In this document: positions 9,155 through 17,651 of the stretch, piece by piece
Numbering within the stretch: the stretch's first letter is position 1
How the letters are laid out: the number at the start of each line of letters is the position of its first letter
Assembly (NCBI GenBank): GCA_002796995.1
Contig: PEKW01000007.1
Coordinates: 248,001-312,000, forward strand
Source of the DNA: Rhizobium sp.
GTDB lineage: Bacteria; Pseudomonadota; Alphaproteobacteria; Rhizobiales; Rhizobiaceae
Reading direction: 5' to 3'
Length of the DNA: 64,000 nucleotides
Position numbers and translations under genes: made by a program
The notes under the pieces: model-generated
What the model was told of the DNA's origin: nothing
Databases searched by the model: none
Seen by the model: only the letters and a program-made list of their open reading frames with translations

Positions 9155-10030
9155 TTAGCGACCGCCCTCAAACGCCAGCGATTCCAGCCGCGCCGCGGTC
9201 TCGGCGGTTTCGGCGGGCAGAGGGCCATCGCGACCCTCGAACTGCGCCGCGATATAGGCATCGGCCAGGGGCGAGAGGGCGCGGTAAAGCCGGGCAAAGA
9301 GACGGCGCGCCGCAGCACCGGACCAGTCCTCGGGAAGCGCCTCGACCGGCAGTCGAGGATCGCGCAGCAGCACGGCGCGATAGGCCTGGACCAACAGAAG
9401 CCGCGCGCTCACCGCATCGGCCGGAAGCAATGCCTCGCCCTGCTCCAGCGCCGCCGAGAGCGGCGAGAAGAGATCGATCATCGCGTGGTATTCGTCGGCG
9501 AAGGACTGAAGGTTCCACAGGGTCGCCGCATAGTCGGCCAGCAAGACGCCATCCTTCGTCACCTCGGCCTTGAAGGTCAGCCCCGGAACCGGAACGCTCC
9601 CCGGATGATGGGGGCGCAGATAGAGGTCCGGCCCCATGCGGCCGAGCCCGGCACGGCGGATCATCTCGTCGGAAAGACCCGGCGCATGATGGATGAGGAA
9701 ACCGTCCGCCTCGACCTGCTGGCCGTAGAGCAGCCGCGCCGCGGCGGCAAATTCCGTCCGTGCGCCGGATGCCAGCCGATAGTAGGACCGCCGGCCATCC
9801 CGCTCCCCGACCAGTTGCTCGGCCGCGACCAGACGCGAAACCGCGGTGCGCACCAGTGTCTCGCTGATCCCGAGCCGCGCGCAGATCTCGACCAGCGTGC
9901 CCATCCACAACACGCCGCCACGCGGTACGACGATGTCGCCGTAAATGGTGACGATCATTGCCGGAGCGCGCACCGTGAACTGCTGCTGGATCAGTTGAAA
10001 CCCATCGAATCCGCGCGCCGCTACAGTCAT
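9155..10030 (-). CDS. paaX: Phenylacetate operon repressor PaaX
   Basis: GntR-like winged-helix repressor that in characterised bacteria is released by phenylacetyl-CoA. The N-terminal half has the PaaX signature region (MIVTIYGDIVVPRGGVLWMG) and a helix-turn-helix at LGISETLVRTAVSRLVA. The C-terminal half has the family pattern LLRDPRLPVEALPEDWSG. Length of 291 residues fits. GGAGGTGAG lies directly before the ATG. It is transcribed in the same direction as, and upstream of, paaJ with about 170 bases between, so it probably has its own promoter. Confidence 0.9.
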   Translation of the reverse strand: MTVAARGFDGFQLIQQQFTVRAPAMIVTIYGDIVVPRGGVLWMGTLVEICARLGISETLVRTAVSRLVAAEQLVGERDGRRSYYRLASGARTEFAAAARLLYGQQVEADGFLIHHAPGLSDEMIRRAGLGRMGPDLYLRPHHPGSVPVPGLTFKAEVTKDGVLLADYAATLWNLQSFADEYHAMIDLFSPLSAALEQGEALLPADAVSARLLLVQAYRAVLLRDPRLPVEALPEDWSGAAARRLFARLYRALSPLADAYIAAQFEGRDGPLPAETAETAARLESLAFEGGR

Positions 10031-10112
10031 CTCACCTCCGGAACTCCAACCGGCGAGCAGCCTCGCTCACCGGACAGACATTACAATATTGCGGCCGCAG
10101 GAGGTAGGGCCG

Positions 10113-10128
10113 TGACATATCAATGTCA
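10113..10128 (-). promoter_or_regulatory. Dyad and -35-like element upstream of paaX
   Basis: TGACAT-ATCA-ATGTCA is a perfect 6-base inverted repeat 83 bases upstream of the paaX start. On the minus strand it contains TTGACA, a consensus -35 hexamer; no convincing -10 follows at the ideal distance. The rest of the 287-base gap (10031-10317) shows nothing else I can name. Confidence 0.35.
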
Positions 10129-10317
10129 AATCATGGCGCGAACTGCGATCTTGCCGCACTGATGGGCGGCAGCAGGTTACACGCCGGCCATGCCGAGTCC
10201 GCGGATTCGCAGACGCGGAGCCTGCGGGAGCCGGAAGCCCACCGCCCATCTGGCAAAAAGACTGCAGGCCATCGGCCTCTACGAATGGGCAACGGACCCG
10301 CCCGACCGGGCGCCGCG

Positions 10318-11598
10318 TCAGCTCCGGCAGGCCTGCGCGTAGTCGCCGACCACTCGCTGAACACTGGCGATCAGCAGGTTGCGCGGCGTGGGTACGAGAT
10401 CGCCGCCGGCGACCTGCGGGTAGAGCGCGCCGAGATACTGGCTGACGAGCGTTTCGGGGATGGGGCGATCGCCAAGGAGGGCGGTCAACCGGTCGACGGC
10501 GGCCTGTGCCGTGGCATGGGGCCAATAGTAGCGGATGCGGTCGCTGTAGCTGAAATGGCGCTGGATGCGCAGCGCCTGCTCGTCGCCGTGATAGTATTTC
10601 CCCCAATGGTTCGGCTCCGCCAGCATCAGCCGCTCCATGGCCGCATGCAGGGTCTGCTCTCCGGGAATATCGAACAGGAAGGCGGCGATCTGGTCCAGGC
10701 CGTAGAGGGCCTCCCGCAGAGCGAAGGTCAGGCCGGGGCCGACCTTCAGGATACGGAAGCCGTCGTCGACCAGCGCCGACAGGGCCGGCACCGGCTGGTA
10801 GTCGGTAGAATGGGCCTCGAAGACGAATTGCGGCATCCGGCCGAGCACGGCGCTCAGATCCCTGGCCGCCGGACGATCGTAGAAGACCACGTTCTCATTG
10901 CCGAACTCGACGCCGGGCTGCACCACCACTGCGATGGCACGCTCGAAGGCAGCCTGCAGGCCCAGAGTTGCAAAGGCGGTGCGATGGACCTCGACGGTCT
11001 CCAGTGCCGCCTGCGGCGTCGTCACCTGCAGATGCTCGACCACCTCCATCGCGCCGCCGGGAATGGGCACTTCGGTGCCGATCACATAGACCGGCTTGTC
11101 GAAGCCGGACCGCGCCGCCGCCGCTTCCGAGACCTTCGCCAGGCGTGCGGCGCGTTGCGCCGTCACCTGGTCGGCAAGGGCTGCTCCCTCGCCGGAACAT
11201 CCCATGCTGGTGTCGAGGTGCATCTTGGTGAAGCCGGCGGCGACGAAGGCGTCGATCATGACTTCCGCCCGCGACAGCGCCTCTTCGGCCGGCAGATGCT
11301 TCCACGGATTGGGGCCGAGATGATCGCCGCCGAGGATCAGCTGCCCCGGATCGAACCCGACCTTTGCGGCGATGTCTTCGACGAAGCGCCGGAACCCGGC
11401 GGGCGTCATGCCCGTATAGCCGCCTTCCTGGTTGACCTGATTGCAGGTCGCCTCGATCAGGACCTGGCTTCCGCTCTCCTTGCCGTGCAGCAGCGCGGCC
11501 TCGATCACCAGCGGATGGGCCGAGCAGATGGAGGCAATGCCGCCCTTGATGCCGGCCGCATGGCGCTGCGCCAGGCTTTTCAGGGTTTCTGTCGTCAT
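10318..11598 (-). CDS. GatZ/KbaZ-family protein (possible D-tagatose 6-phosphate 4-epimerase)
   Basis: Member of the COG4573 GatZ/KbaZ family. In enterobacteria these are the non-catalytic subunit of tagatose-1,6-bisphosphate aldolase, whereas an Agrobacterium homologue was reported to epimerise tagatose 6-phosphate to fructose 6-phosphate. Diagnostic stretches include GGYTGMTPAGFRRFV, LGGDHLGPNPWK, HLDTSMGCSGEG, FEAHSTDYQ and KVGPGLTFALREA. The track start at 11718 adds 40 low-complexity residues. The ATG at 11598 is preferred because of AAGGAG just upstream, giving 426 residues. No KbaY/GatY aldolase or tagatose-phosphate kinase is nearby, which favours the epimerase role. Divergent from the DeoR gene. 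Confidence 0.85.
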   Translation of the reverse strand: MTTETLKSLAQRHAAGIKGGIASICSAHPLVIEAALLHGKESGSQVLIEATCNQVNQEGGYTGMTPAGFRRFVEDIAAKVGFDPGQLILGGDHLGPNPWKHLPAEEALSRAEVMIDAFVAAGFTKMHLDTSMGCSGEGAALADQVTAQRAARLAKVSEAAAARSGFDKPVYVIGTEVPIPGGAMEVVEHLQVTTPQAALETVEVHRTAFATLGLQAAFERAIAVVVQPGVEFGNENVVFYDRPAARDLSAVLGRMPQFVFEAHSTDYQPVPALSALVDDGFRILKVGPGLTFALREALYGLDQIAAFLFDIPGEQTLHAAMERLMLAEPNHWGKYYHGDEQALRIQRHFSYSDRIRYYWPHATAQAAVDRLTALLGDRPIPETLVSQYLGALYPQVAGGDLVPTPRNLLIASVQRVVGDYAQACRS

Positions 11599-11661
11599 TG
11601 CGGACTCCTTCTCACGGCGTTTTCGACCTCTGCTGCGGGCAACGATAGAAGCTAAATGATC

Positions 11662-11695
11662 AAAATCAATCATAATCACGATTGACATTGATTTT
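11662..11695. promoter_or_regulatory. Inverted repeat in divergent gap, candidate DeoR operator
   Basis: AAAATCAAT (11662-11670) and ATTGATTTT (11687-11695) are perfect inverted arms with a 16-base spacer in an AT-rich patch between the divergent GatZ-like and DeoR genes. A GATTGAC copy lies between the arms. The position suits autoregulation plus control of both operons. Confidence 0.5.
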
Positions 11696-11743
11696 TTCTC
11701 GTGGCTTTTTATTCTCACCTAATCAGATATGAGGTCCCGGCGC

Positions 11744-12547
11744 ATGAAAGACGATCGCTTCTCGGCCATTCGCCAGCACCTCTTCAGCCACGGCTATTCG
11801 TCGATTCAGGAGATTGCCGATGCGGTCGGCGCCTCGCCGGCGACCATCCGCCGCGATCTGCTGGCACTTGAGGCGGAAGGGGCCATCTCGCGCACCCATG
11901 GCGGCGCCCGGATCGCCGAGAGCGCCGGTATCGAGGTCGCCTTTGAGGTCCGCGAGCAGCGCAATCTTGCCGCCAAGCGCGCCATCGGCGACGCCGCCTT
12001 CGAAACCATCCGTCCGCACAGCGCCATCTTCCTCGACGCCGGAACAACCGTGCTGCAGGTGGCCAGGCGCATTCGCCTCAACCCGCTGCCGCTCTCGGTC
12101 TTCACCAATTGCGTGACGGTCGCCCAGGTCCTGATGGATGTGCGCGATCTCAAGATCACCCTGCTGGGCGGCCATCTGCGCCCGCAGAATGCCTCCATGG
12201 TCGGCAGCCTCGCCGAGGACATGCTGGATCGCCTCTGGTTCGACCAGCTGTTTCTCGGCGCCGGCGCCGTCGCCGAGGATTGCTGCATCTACAGCCTCGA
12301 CGAGCAGGAGGCCCAGCTCAACGCCAAGATGCTGTCGCGCGCCTCGGTCAGGAACCTGCTGGTCGATTCCAGCAAGTTCGGCCAGCGGCTGACCTACAAG
12401 GTCGCCGGGCTCTCGGCCGATATCGGCATCATCACCGACGACGGGCTCGACAGCGCCTGGGCAACGCGCCTGCAGGACGCCGGCTGCACGCCGCGCCTGG
12501 TGGCGGGCAATGGCGCCGACGTCATCGCGCTGACGGCGCGCGCATGA
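11744..12547 (+). CDS. DeoR-family transcriptional regulator
   Basis: Sugar-phosphate-responsive repressor. The N-terminal DeoR helix-turn-helix is clear (YSSIQEIADAVGASPATIRRDLLALEAEG with the THGGA motif), followed by a sugar-isomerase-like sensor domain with IFLDAGTT and ITLLGGHLRPQN. The ATG at 11744 is preferred to 11729 because GAGG lies at a suitable distance before it; both are possible. Its stop overlaps the start of the kinase gene (ATGA). It probably senses a phosphorylated intermediate of the locus. Confidence 0.9.
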   Translation: MKDDRFSAIRQHLFSHGYSSIQEIADAVGASPATIRRDLLALEAEGAISRTHGGARIAESAGIEVAFEVREQRNLAAKRAIGDAAFETIRPHSAIFLDAGTTVLQVARRIRLNPLPLSVFTNCVTVAQVLMDVRDLKITLLGGHLRPQNASMVGSLAEDMLDRLWFDQLFLGAGAVAEDCCIYSLDEQEAQLNAKMLSRASVRNLLVDSSKFGQRLTYKVAGLSADIGIITDDGLDSAWATRLQDAGCTPRLVAGNGADVIALTARA

Positions 12548-13497
12548 GCCTTGTCCTCGGCCTCGACAGCGGCGGCACGAAAACGGTCCTGGCCCTCGCC
12601 GAGCGGAGCGGAGACGTGACGGTGCTGCGCCATGGACCTGGACTCGACCCGTCGACCGGCCGCGACTGGGCACAGGATTTAAAGGGCTTGCTGGCCACCG
12701 ACGGCCAAGGTCTGGAAGGCGCCGTTCTCGGCCTGCCGTTCCACGACGAGGTCGAGCGCTACAGCCGCGAACAGACAACGGTCGCCTCGACGCTCATCCC
12801 CGGCCGCACGCTGGTGCAGAACGACGTGCGCATCGCCTTCGATGGCGCCCTGGCCGGCAAGGCCGGCGTGCTGGCGCTTGCCGGCACGGGTTCGATGGCT
12901 TGGGCAAGCCTCAACGGCCCCGACGATCCGCATATCCGTGTCGGCGGCTGGGGCGATGCCTTCGGCGACGAGGGCAGTGCCTTCTGGATCGGCCGGGAAG
13001 CGCTCGCCATCGTCAGCCGGCATCTGGACGGGCGCATCTCAGCGCCTGAATTCTGCGACGGCATTCTCGGTGCCATCGGCGTCGGGTCCGAGGCCCTGCT
13101 CGGCTGGTGCTACGCGGTCGAAAACCGACGGGTGGAATTCGCCCGGCTCGCCGTCACCGTCTCGGCGCTGGCCGAGCGAGGCGATCCCTCGGCGCAATCC
13201 CTTCTGCAGGCCGCGGCCGATCAGCTGGCCGCACAGGTCATGGCCGCCTGGCAGAAAACCAAGTCGGCTGCGCCGTTGTGCTGGAGCTATGCCGGCGGCG
13301 TGCTGTCGAGCGAACCCATGCGCCGGCTCATGGCCGAAAAGCTGGGCTCGGATCCCGTGCCGCCGCGCCTGCCGCCGGTCGGCGGAGCGCTGCTGCGCGC
13401 CGCAGCGCTTGCCGGCTGGGCCACCGACGATGCCTGGATCGACCGGCTATCGAAATCACTGCGCCTGACTTCTGCCAACGACGGTCTTCAACAATAA
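12544..13497 (+). CDS. BadF/BadG/BcrA/BcrD-family sugar or amino-sugar kinase
   Basis: ASKHA-fold ATP-dependent kinase of the N-acetylglucosamine-kinase-like group. The phosphate-1 motif is at the start (LVLGLDSGGTKTVLAL). The middle has NDVRIAFDGAL with LALAGTGSMAW, then the family signature VGGWGDAFGDEGSAFWIG. The track start at 12109 reads through the DeoR gene; the ATG at 12544 gives 317 residues and overlaps the preceding stop. With an AgaS-type isomerase downstream, a hexosamine is the likely substrate, and galactosamine is my best guess. Confidence 0.85.
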   Translation: MSLVLGLDSGGTKTVLALAERSGDVTVLRHGPGLDPSTGRDWAQDLKGLLATDGQGLEGAVLGLPFHDEVERYSREQTTVASTLIPGRTLVQNDVRIAFDGALAGKAGVLALAGTGSMAWASLNGPDDPHIRVGGWGDAFGDEGSAFWIGREALAIVSRHLDGRISAPEFCDGILGAIGVGSEALLGWCYAVENRRVEFARLAVTVSALAERGDPSAQSLLQAAADQLAAQVMAAWQKTKSAAPLCWSYAGGVLSSEPMRRLMAEKLGSDPVPPRLPPVGGALLRAAALAGWATDDAWIDRLSKSLRLTSANDGLQQ

Positions 13498-13507
13498 GGG
13501 GAATACC

Positions 13508-14779
13508 ATGAAAAGACGTTTGTTTCTGTCCACCGTCGCCGCCCTGCACATGGCCTTTCTGGTGCCCGCCATGCCGGCGTTCGCACAGGATGCCAAGCCG
13601 CTCGCCGGCCAGAACCTGACCGTGCTCCTGCCGCCATGGGTGACCTTGCCCAAGGAGATGACGGAGAAATTCACCGCCAAGACCGGCATCAATCTCGACA
13701 TGCAGACACTGGGCTGGGACGAGATCCGCACCAAGATCGTCACCTCGATGGTGGCCAACACGGCGCCCGCCAGCGCCACTGAGATCGACTGGTCGTGGGT
13801 CGGCCAGTTCGGCGCTGCCGGCTGGTACCAGCCGCTCGACGGCATTCTCGACCCGGCCGTCCTTGCCGACCTGCCGACCTCGAAGATCTTCACCTATGAC
13901 GGCAAGCTGATCGCCGTCCCCTACAACAACGACTTCCGGGTGATGATCTACAACAAGGCTCATCTCGACAAGGCGGGCATTGCCGCCGCGCCGAAGACGC
14001 CGGATGAATTGCTGGCCGCCGCGAAGGCGATCAAGGACGCCAAGATCGCCGAGTTTCCGATCGGCCTGCCGCTCTCGGCCACCGAAGGCAGCGCCACAGC
14101 CTGGTACCTGCTGACCAAGGCCTTCGGCGGCGAACTGTTCGACGACAAGTTCGAGCCGCTGTTCGTCTCTCCGGATTCGGCCGGCTACAAGGCGATGGCC
14201 TTCGAGATCGAGGCGCTGAAGGCCGGGCTGATCGACCCCGCCGCCACCGGCCTCAAGGACGTCGAGATCCAGGAACTGTTCAAGAGCGGCAAGATCTCCT
14301 TCGACGTCGCCGGCTGGGCCGGCAACCTCGCCGTCTACACCGACGCCTCCAAGTCGCAGGTCTCGGCCGATGCCAAGGCGGCGCTGATGCCGTCGGTCAC
14401 CGGAAAGTCGCGCACCTTCGGCCTGCCCGGCGCGCTCGGCATCCCGACATCGGCGGAGAACAAGGACGCGGCCGTCGCCTTCATCAACTGGATGCTGGAG
14501 CCGGAGACCGCAATCGCCGACTACACGCTGCTCGGCAACCTGCCGACACGGCTCAGCGTGCTGAAGCAGCTGAACGACGACGGCAAGCTGAAGGAAGGTG
14601 ACGTTCTGCTGGAGCAGGCCGGCCTGGTCGAGCCGCTGTTCGCCCAGGGCACGCCCGGCTGGTATCCCGAGTTCTCGAGCGCTGTTGCCAGCGCGCTGAA
14701 CCAGGCGGCCAAGGGCCAGATCTCCGTCGACGACGCCGTCAAGCAGATCGCCGCCGAAGCCAAGGCCGCCCAGCAGTAA
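13508..14779 (+). CDS. Sugar ABC transporter substrate-binding protein
   Basis: Periplasmic family-1 (MalE/UgpB-type) binding protein of 423 residues. It begins with a Sec signal peptide (MKRRLFLSTVAALHMAF, likely cleaved after PAFAQ). The mature part shows TVLLPPWVTLPKEM and a later FDVAGWAGN region. AAGGGG precedes the ATG. It is the first gene of a transporter set with two permeases and an ATPase. The substrate cannot be read from sequence; the neighbouring genes suggest a hexosamine or related sugar. Confidence 0.88.
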   Translation: MKRRLFLSTVAALHMAFLVPAMPAFAQDAKPLAGQNLTVLLPPWVTLPKEMTEKFTAKTGINLDMQTLGWDEIRTKIVTSMVANTAPASATEIDWSWVGQFGAAGWYQPLDGILDPAVLADLPTSKIFTYDGKLIAVPYNNDFRVMIYNKAHLDKAGIAAAPKTPDELLAAAKAIKDAKIAEFPIGLPLSATEGSATAWYLLTKAFGGELFDDKFEPLFVSPDSAGYKAMAFEIEALKAGLIDPAATGLKDVEIQELFKSGKISFDVAGWAGNLAVYTDASKSQVSADAKAALMPSVTGKSRTFGLPGALGIPTSAENKDAAVAFINWMLEPETAIADYTLLGNLPTRLSVLKQLNDDGKLKEGDVLLEQAGLVEPLFAQGTPGWYPEFSSAVASALNQAAKGQISVDDAVKQIAAEAKAAQQ

Positions 14780-14805
14780 CAACGAGCGCTCAGAAGAGGC
14801 CGCAC

Positions 14806-15711
14806 ATGACTTCCGTACCCTCACATGGGCGGCCTCGCTTCTACAATGGCGAGGCCGGCCTCGGGCTGGCCTTTGCCATCCCGATCATCGTCATCATGGG
14901 CGCGCTGGTGTTCATGCCGCTGGTGACGACGTTCATCGACAGCCTCTACCGCGTCGAACCGATGCGGGCGGGAACGCCGTTCGTCGGGCTCGACAATTAT
15001 GCGGCGCTGGCTTCCGACAGCAATGTCCAGCTCGCCTGGATCAACACGCTGATCTACGTGGTCATCGCCGTCGTGCTCGAAACGATCGGCGGTCTCGCCG
15101 CCGCCCTGCTGCTCAACAAGGTCAAGCTCGGCCGCCGCTGGCTGCTGGCCGCGCTGATCCTGCCCTGGTGCCTGCCGCCGGTGGTCAACGCCGTGGTCTG
15201 GCTGTGGATCTACAATCCGAGCTACGGACTGTTGAACGGCATCCTGCAGGCCGTCGGGCTGACATCCGAAAACAAGGTCTGGTTCAACGATCGCGAGACG
15301 GCGCTGTTTCTCGTCGCACTCGTGCATGTGTGGCGAATGCTGCCGCTGACGGCGATCATCCTGCTCGCGGCGCTGCAGAGCATTCCGGCCGATCTCTACG
15401 AGGCCGCCAAGCTGGACGGCGCCGGGCCGATCAAGTCCTTCCGGCTGGTGACCCTGCCGCTGATCTCCGGAGGCCTGGCCATCGCGCTCAGTCAGTCGAC
15501 GGTGTTTGCCTTCAACCTGTTCGACGAAGCTTGGATCCTCACCGGGTCCAGCCTCGACACCCGCACCGTCATCATCCAGGTCTACATGTCGGCCTTCCAG
15601 AACCTGAAATTCTCCTTCGGCATGGCGCTCTCGATCGTCGCCATGATCGCCTCGCTTCTGGTGTCGCTGGTCTATGTGCTGAAGGTCTACCGCGAAACGA
15701 GGTTCGACTGA
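14806..15711 (+). CDS. Sugar ABC transporter permease (MalF-type)
   Basis: Inner-membrane permease of 301 residues with about six hydrophobic segments, the first at LGLAFAIPIIVIMGALVFMP. The cytoplasmic coupling loop EAAKLDGAGPIKSFRLVTLPLI matches the EAA motif of binding-protein-dependent permeases. Its TGA overlaps the next ATG, so the two permeases are probably translated together. Confidence 0.9.
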   Translation: MTSVPSHGRPRFYNGEAGLGLAFAIPIIVIMGALVFMPLVTTFIDSLYRVEPMRAGTPFVGLDNYAALASDSNVQLAWINTLIYVVIAVVLETIGGLAAALLLNKVKLGRRWLLAALILPWCLPPVVNAVVWLWIYNPSYGLLNGILQAVGLTSENKVWFNDRETALFLVALVHVWRMLPLTAIILLAALQSIPADLYEAAKLDGAGPIKSFRLVTLPLISGGLAIALSQSTVFAFNLFDEAWILTGSSLDTRTVIIQVYMSAFQNLKFSFGMALSIVAMIASLLVSLVYVLKVYRETRFD

Positions 15712-16589
15712 TGAACCGCCAGATCCTTACCACCGCCGCATCGAAGATCGGCCTGACGCTCGCCGTCATCCTGCTGCTCGTCTGGTCGGTCGGGCCGATC
15801 TACTGGTCGCTCGTCACCAGCCTGAGCTCTCCCACCGACATGGTTTCGGCGACGCCGCATTTCTGGCCGCCGACGGTCACCTTCGAGCACTATGCCAAGC
15901 TCTTGGGCGCCAGCAGCCTGTCGCAGGGCAACGAGGTGCAGTCGGTCTGGCCGCAGTTCTCGAAGGCCTTTCTCAACAGCCTGGTGACATCGATCGCCAG
16001 CACCGTGCTGACCGTGCTGATCGCCGCCTTCGGGGCCTATGCCTTCGTGCGCCTGCGATTTCCCGGCCGCGACCTGCTGTTCATACTCGTCGTCGCGACG
16101 CTGGCGATCCCTGCCTATACGGTGATGATCCCGCTCTACCGCTTGATGATCTCGCTGAAGCTGATCGACACCTATACCGGCGTGACGCTGATCTATGTCT
16201 CGGCCTTTCTGCCGCTCGCGCTGTGGCTGATGCGCAGCGTCTACCAGGCCATGCCGGTGTCGCTCGAAGAGGCCGCCTGGCTCGACGGCGCCAGCAAGAC
16301 CTACACGCTGGTGCGCATCGTCATGCCGCTTGCCGCGCCCGGGCTGATCGCCAGCGCCATTCTCACCTTCCTCAATGCCTGGGGCCAGTTCATGATTCCG
16401 CTGGTCTTCTCGCCGACGCTGGCCACCAAGCCGCTCACCGTGCTGATCCCGGAATTCGTCACCCGCAACTATGTCGACTACGGCCTGATGAACGCCGCCG
16501 GCATCCTGGCGATCATTCCGCCGGTCCTGCTGGTGCTGTTTCTCAACCGCTATCTGGTGCAGGGCCTGATGGCCGGCGCCAGCAAATGA
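15711..16589 (+). CDS. Sugar ABC transporter permease (MalG-type)
   Basis: Second inner-membrane permease, 292 residues from the ATG that overlaps the previous stop. The track start at 15168 is an upstream extension inside the first permease. The EAA loop reads EEAAWLDGASKTYTLVRIVMPLA, with an N-terminal membrane segment at GLTLAVILLLVWSVGPIYW. It pairs with the preceding gene to form the channel. Confidence 0.9.
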   Translation: MNRQILTTAASKIGLTLAVILLLVWSVGPIYWSLVTSLSSPTDMVSATPHFWPPTVTFEHYAKLLGASSLSQGNEVQSVWPQFSKAFLNSLVTSIASTVLTVLIAAFGAYAFVRLRFPGRDLLFILVVATLAIPAYTVMIPLYRLMISLKLIDTYTGVTLIYVSAFLPLALWLMRSVYQAMPVSLEEAAWLDGASKTYTLVRIVMPLAAPGLIASAILTFLNAWGQFMIPLVFSPTLATKPLTVLIPEFVTRNYVDYGLMNAAGILAIIPPVLLVLFLNRYLVQGLMAGASK

Positions 16590-16621
16590 CATCCCTGACA
16601 ATCGATAAAGGAAACCCCGCG

Positions 16622-17575
16622 ATGAACGTCACCGAACGCGTCATTTTCGAACAATTCCCATTCTGGGAGGGCGCGCTGACCATCGACCTGCCCAAGGTCG
16701 CCGCCAAGACCGTGATCGTCGTCGGCTGCGGCACGTCGTTCTATCTCGCCCAGACGATCGCCGCCGCGTTCAACCTCAATGGCCGGGGCGCGCTGGCCGT
16801 GCCGGGCGCCGAATGGGCGCGCCGCCGCAACGCCTATGTCGCCGACCAGTCCGATCTCTGCGTCATCGCGCTGTCGCGCAGCGGCGAATCGACAGAGACC
16901 GTGCAGGCCGTCGACGTCAGCCGTGCTGCCGGCATCCCGACGATCGCGCTCACCTGCGCCGAAGGCAGCTCGATCACAAAGGCCGCCGAGACCGTCGTCT
17001 ATCTCGAAACGCATGCCGAGGAAGGTATCGTCATGACCTCGTCGGCGAGCCTGATGCTGATCGCCGGCCTGCGCATGGCTGGCGTCGGTCTCGACGCCAG
17101 CGTCATTGCGGCTGCCAAGGCCGGGCTTGCCGCCATGGATGCCGGCATCCGCGCCATCATCAAGGGACGCAGCCATTTCGTCTATCTCGGCGCCGGCCCC
17201 TTCTACGGCATGGCGACCGAAGGTTCGCTGAAGCTGCAGGAGATGAGCATCAGCTATTCGCAGGCCTTCCACCCGATGGAATACCGCCACGGCCCGATCA
17301 GCCTGGTCGACGACAAGACCGTCGCCGTGATTCTTTACAGCGAGGACACCCGCGATGAGGAGGCCAAGGTCGCCAACGATATTCGGGCCAAGGGTGCGGC
17401 AATCGTCGGTCTCGGCGGTCCGGGCGACCTGTCGATCAAGGCTGAGGCTACGGGGCTGGCGCAGACGCTGGCCATCCTGCCGACGCTCCAGATCATCGGC
17501 GAGCGCGTGGCCGAAGCGAAGAACATCGACACCACCGCACCGCGGCACCTGAACAAGGTCGTGGTCCTCGCCTGA
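16622..17575 (+). CDS. AgaS-like SIS-domain sugar isomerase
   Basis: Two SIS phosphosugar-binding domains as in AgaS and the GlmS isomerase half. Visible motifs are VVGCGTSFYLAQ, ALSRSGESTET, GAGPFYGMATEGSLKLQEM and HPMEYRHGP. Such proteins deaminate or isomerise amino-sugar phosphates, for example galactosamine 6-phosphate to tagatose 6-phosphate. Two starts are possible: 16586, overlapping the permease stop, and 16622, preceded by AAAGGAAA. The latter is preferred and gives 317 residues. Together with the kinase and the GatZ-like protein it suggests a short galactosamine pathway. Confidence 0.82.
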   Translation: MNVTERVIFEQFPFWEGALTIDLPKVAAKTVIVVGCGTSFYLAQTIAAAFNLNGRGALAVPGAEWARRRNAYVADQSDLCVIALSRSGESTETVQAVDVSRAAGIPTIALTCAEGSSITKAAETVVYLETHAEEGIVMTSSASLMLIAGLRMAGVGLDASVIAAAKAGLAAMDAGIRAIIKGRSHFVYLGAGPFYGMATEGSLKLQEMSISYSQAFHPMEYRHGPISLVDDKTVAVILYSEDTRDEEAKVANDIRAKGAAIVGLGGPGDLSIKAEATGLAQTLAILPTLQIIGERVAEAKNIDTTAPRHLNKVVVLA

Positions 17576-17651
17576 CGGCAAGGAAGCGAACGCCGGCAGG
17601 GACAGAGAACCTGCCGGTGACGACAAGACATTCGGAAGAACGAGGATCGTC

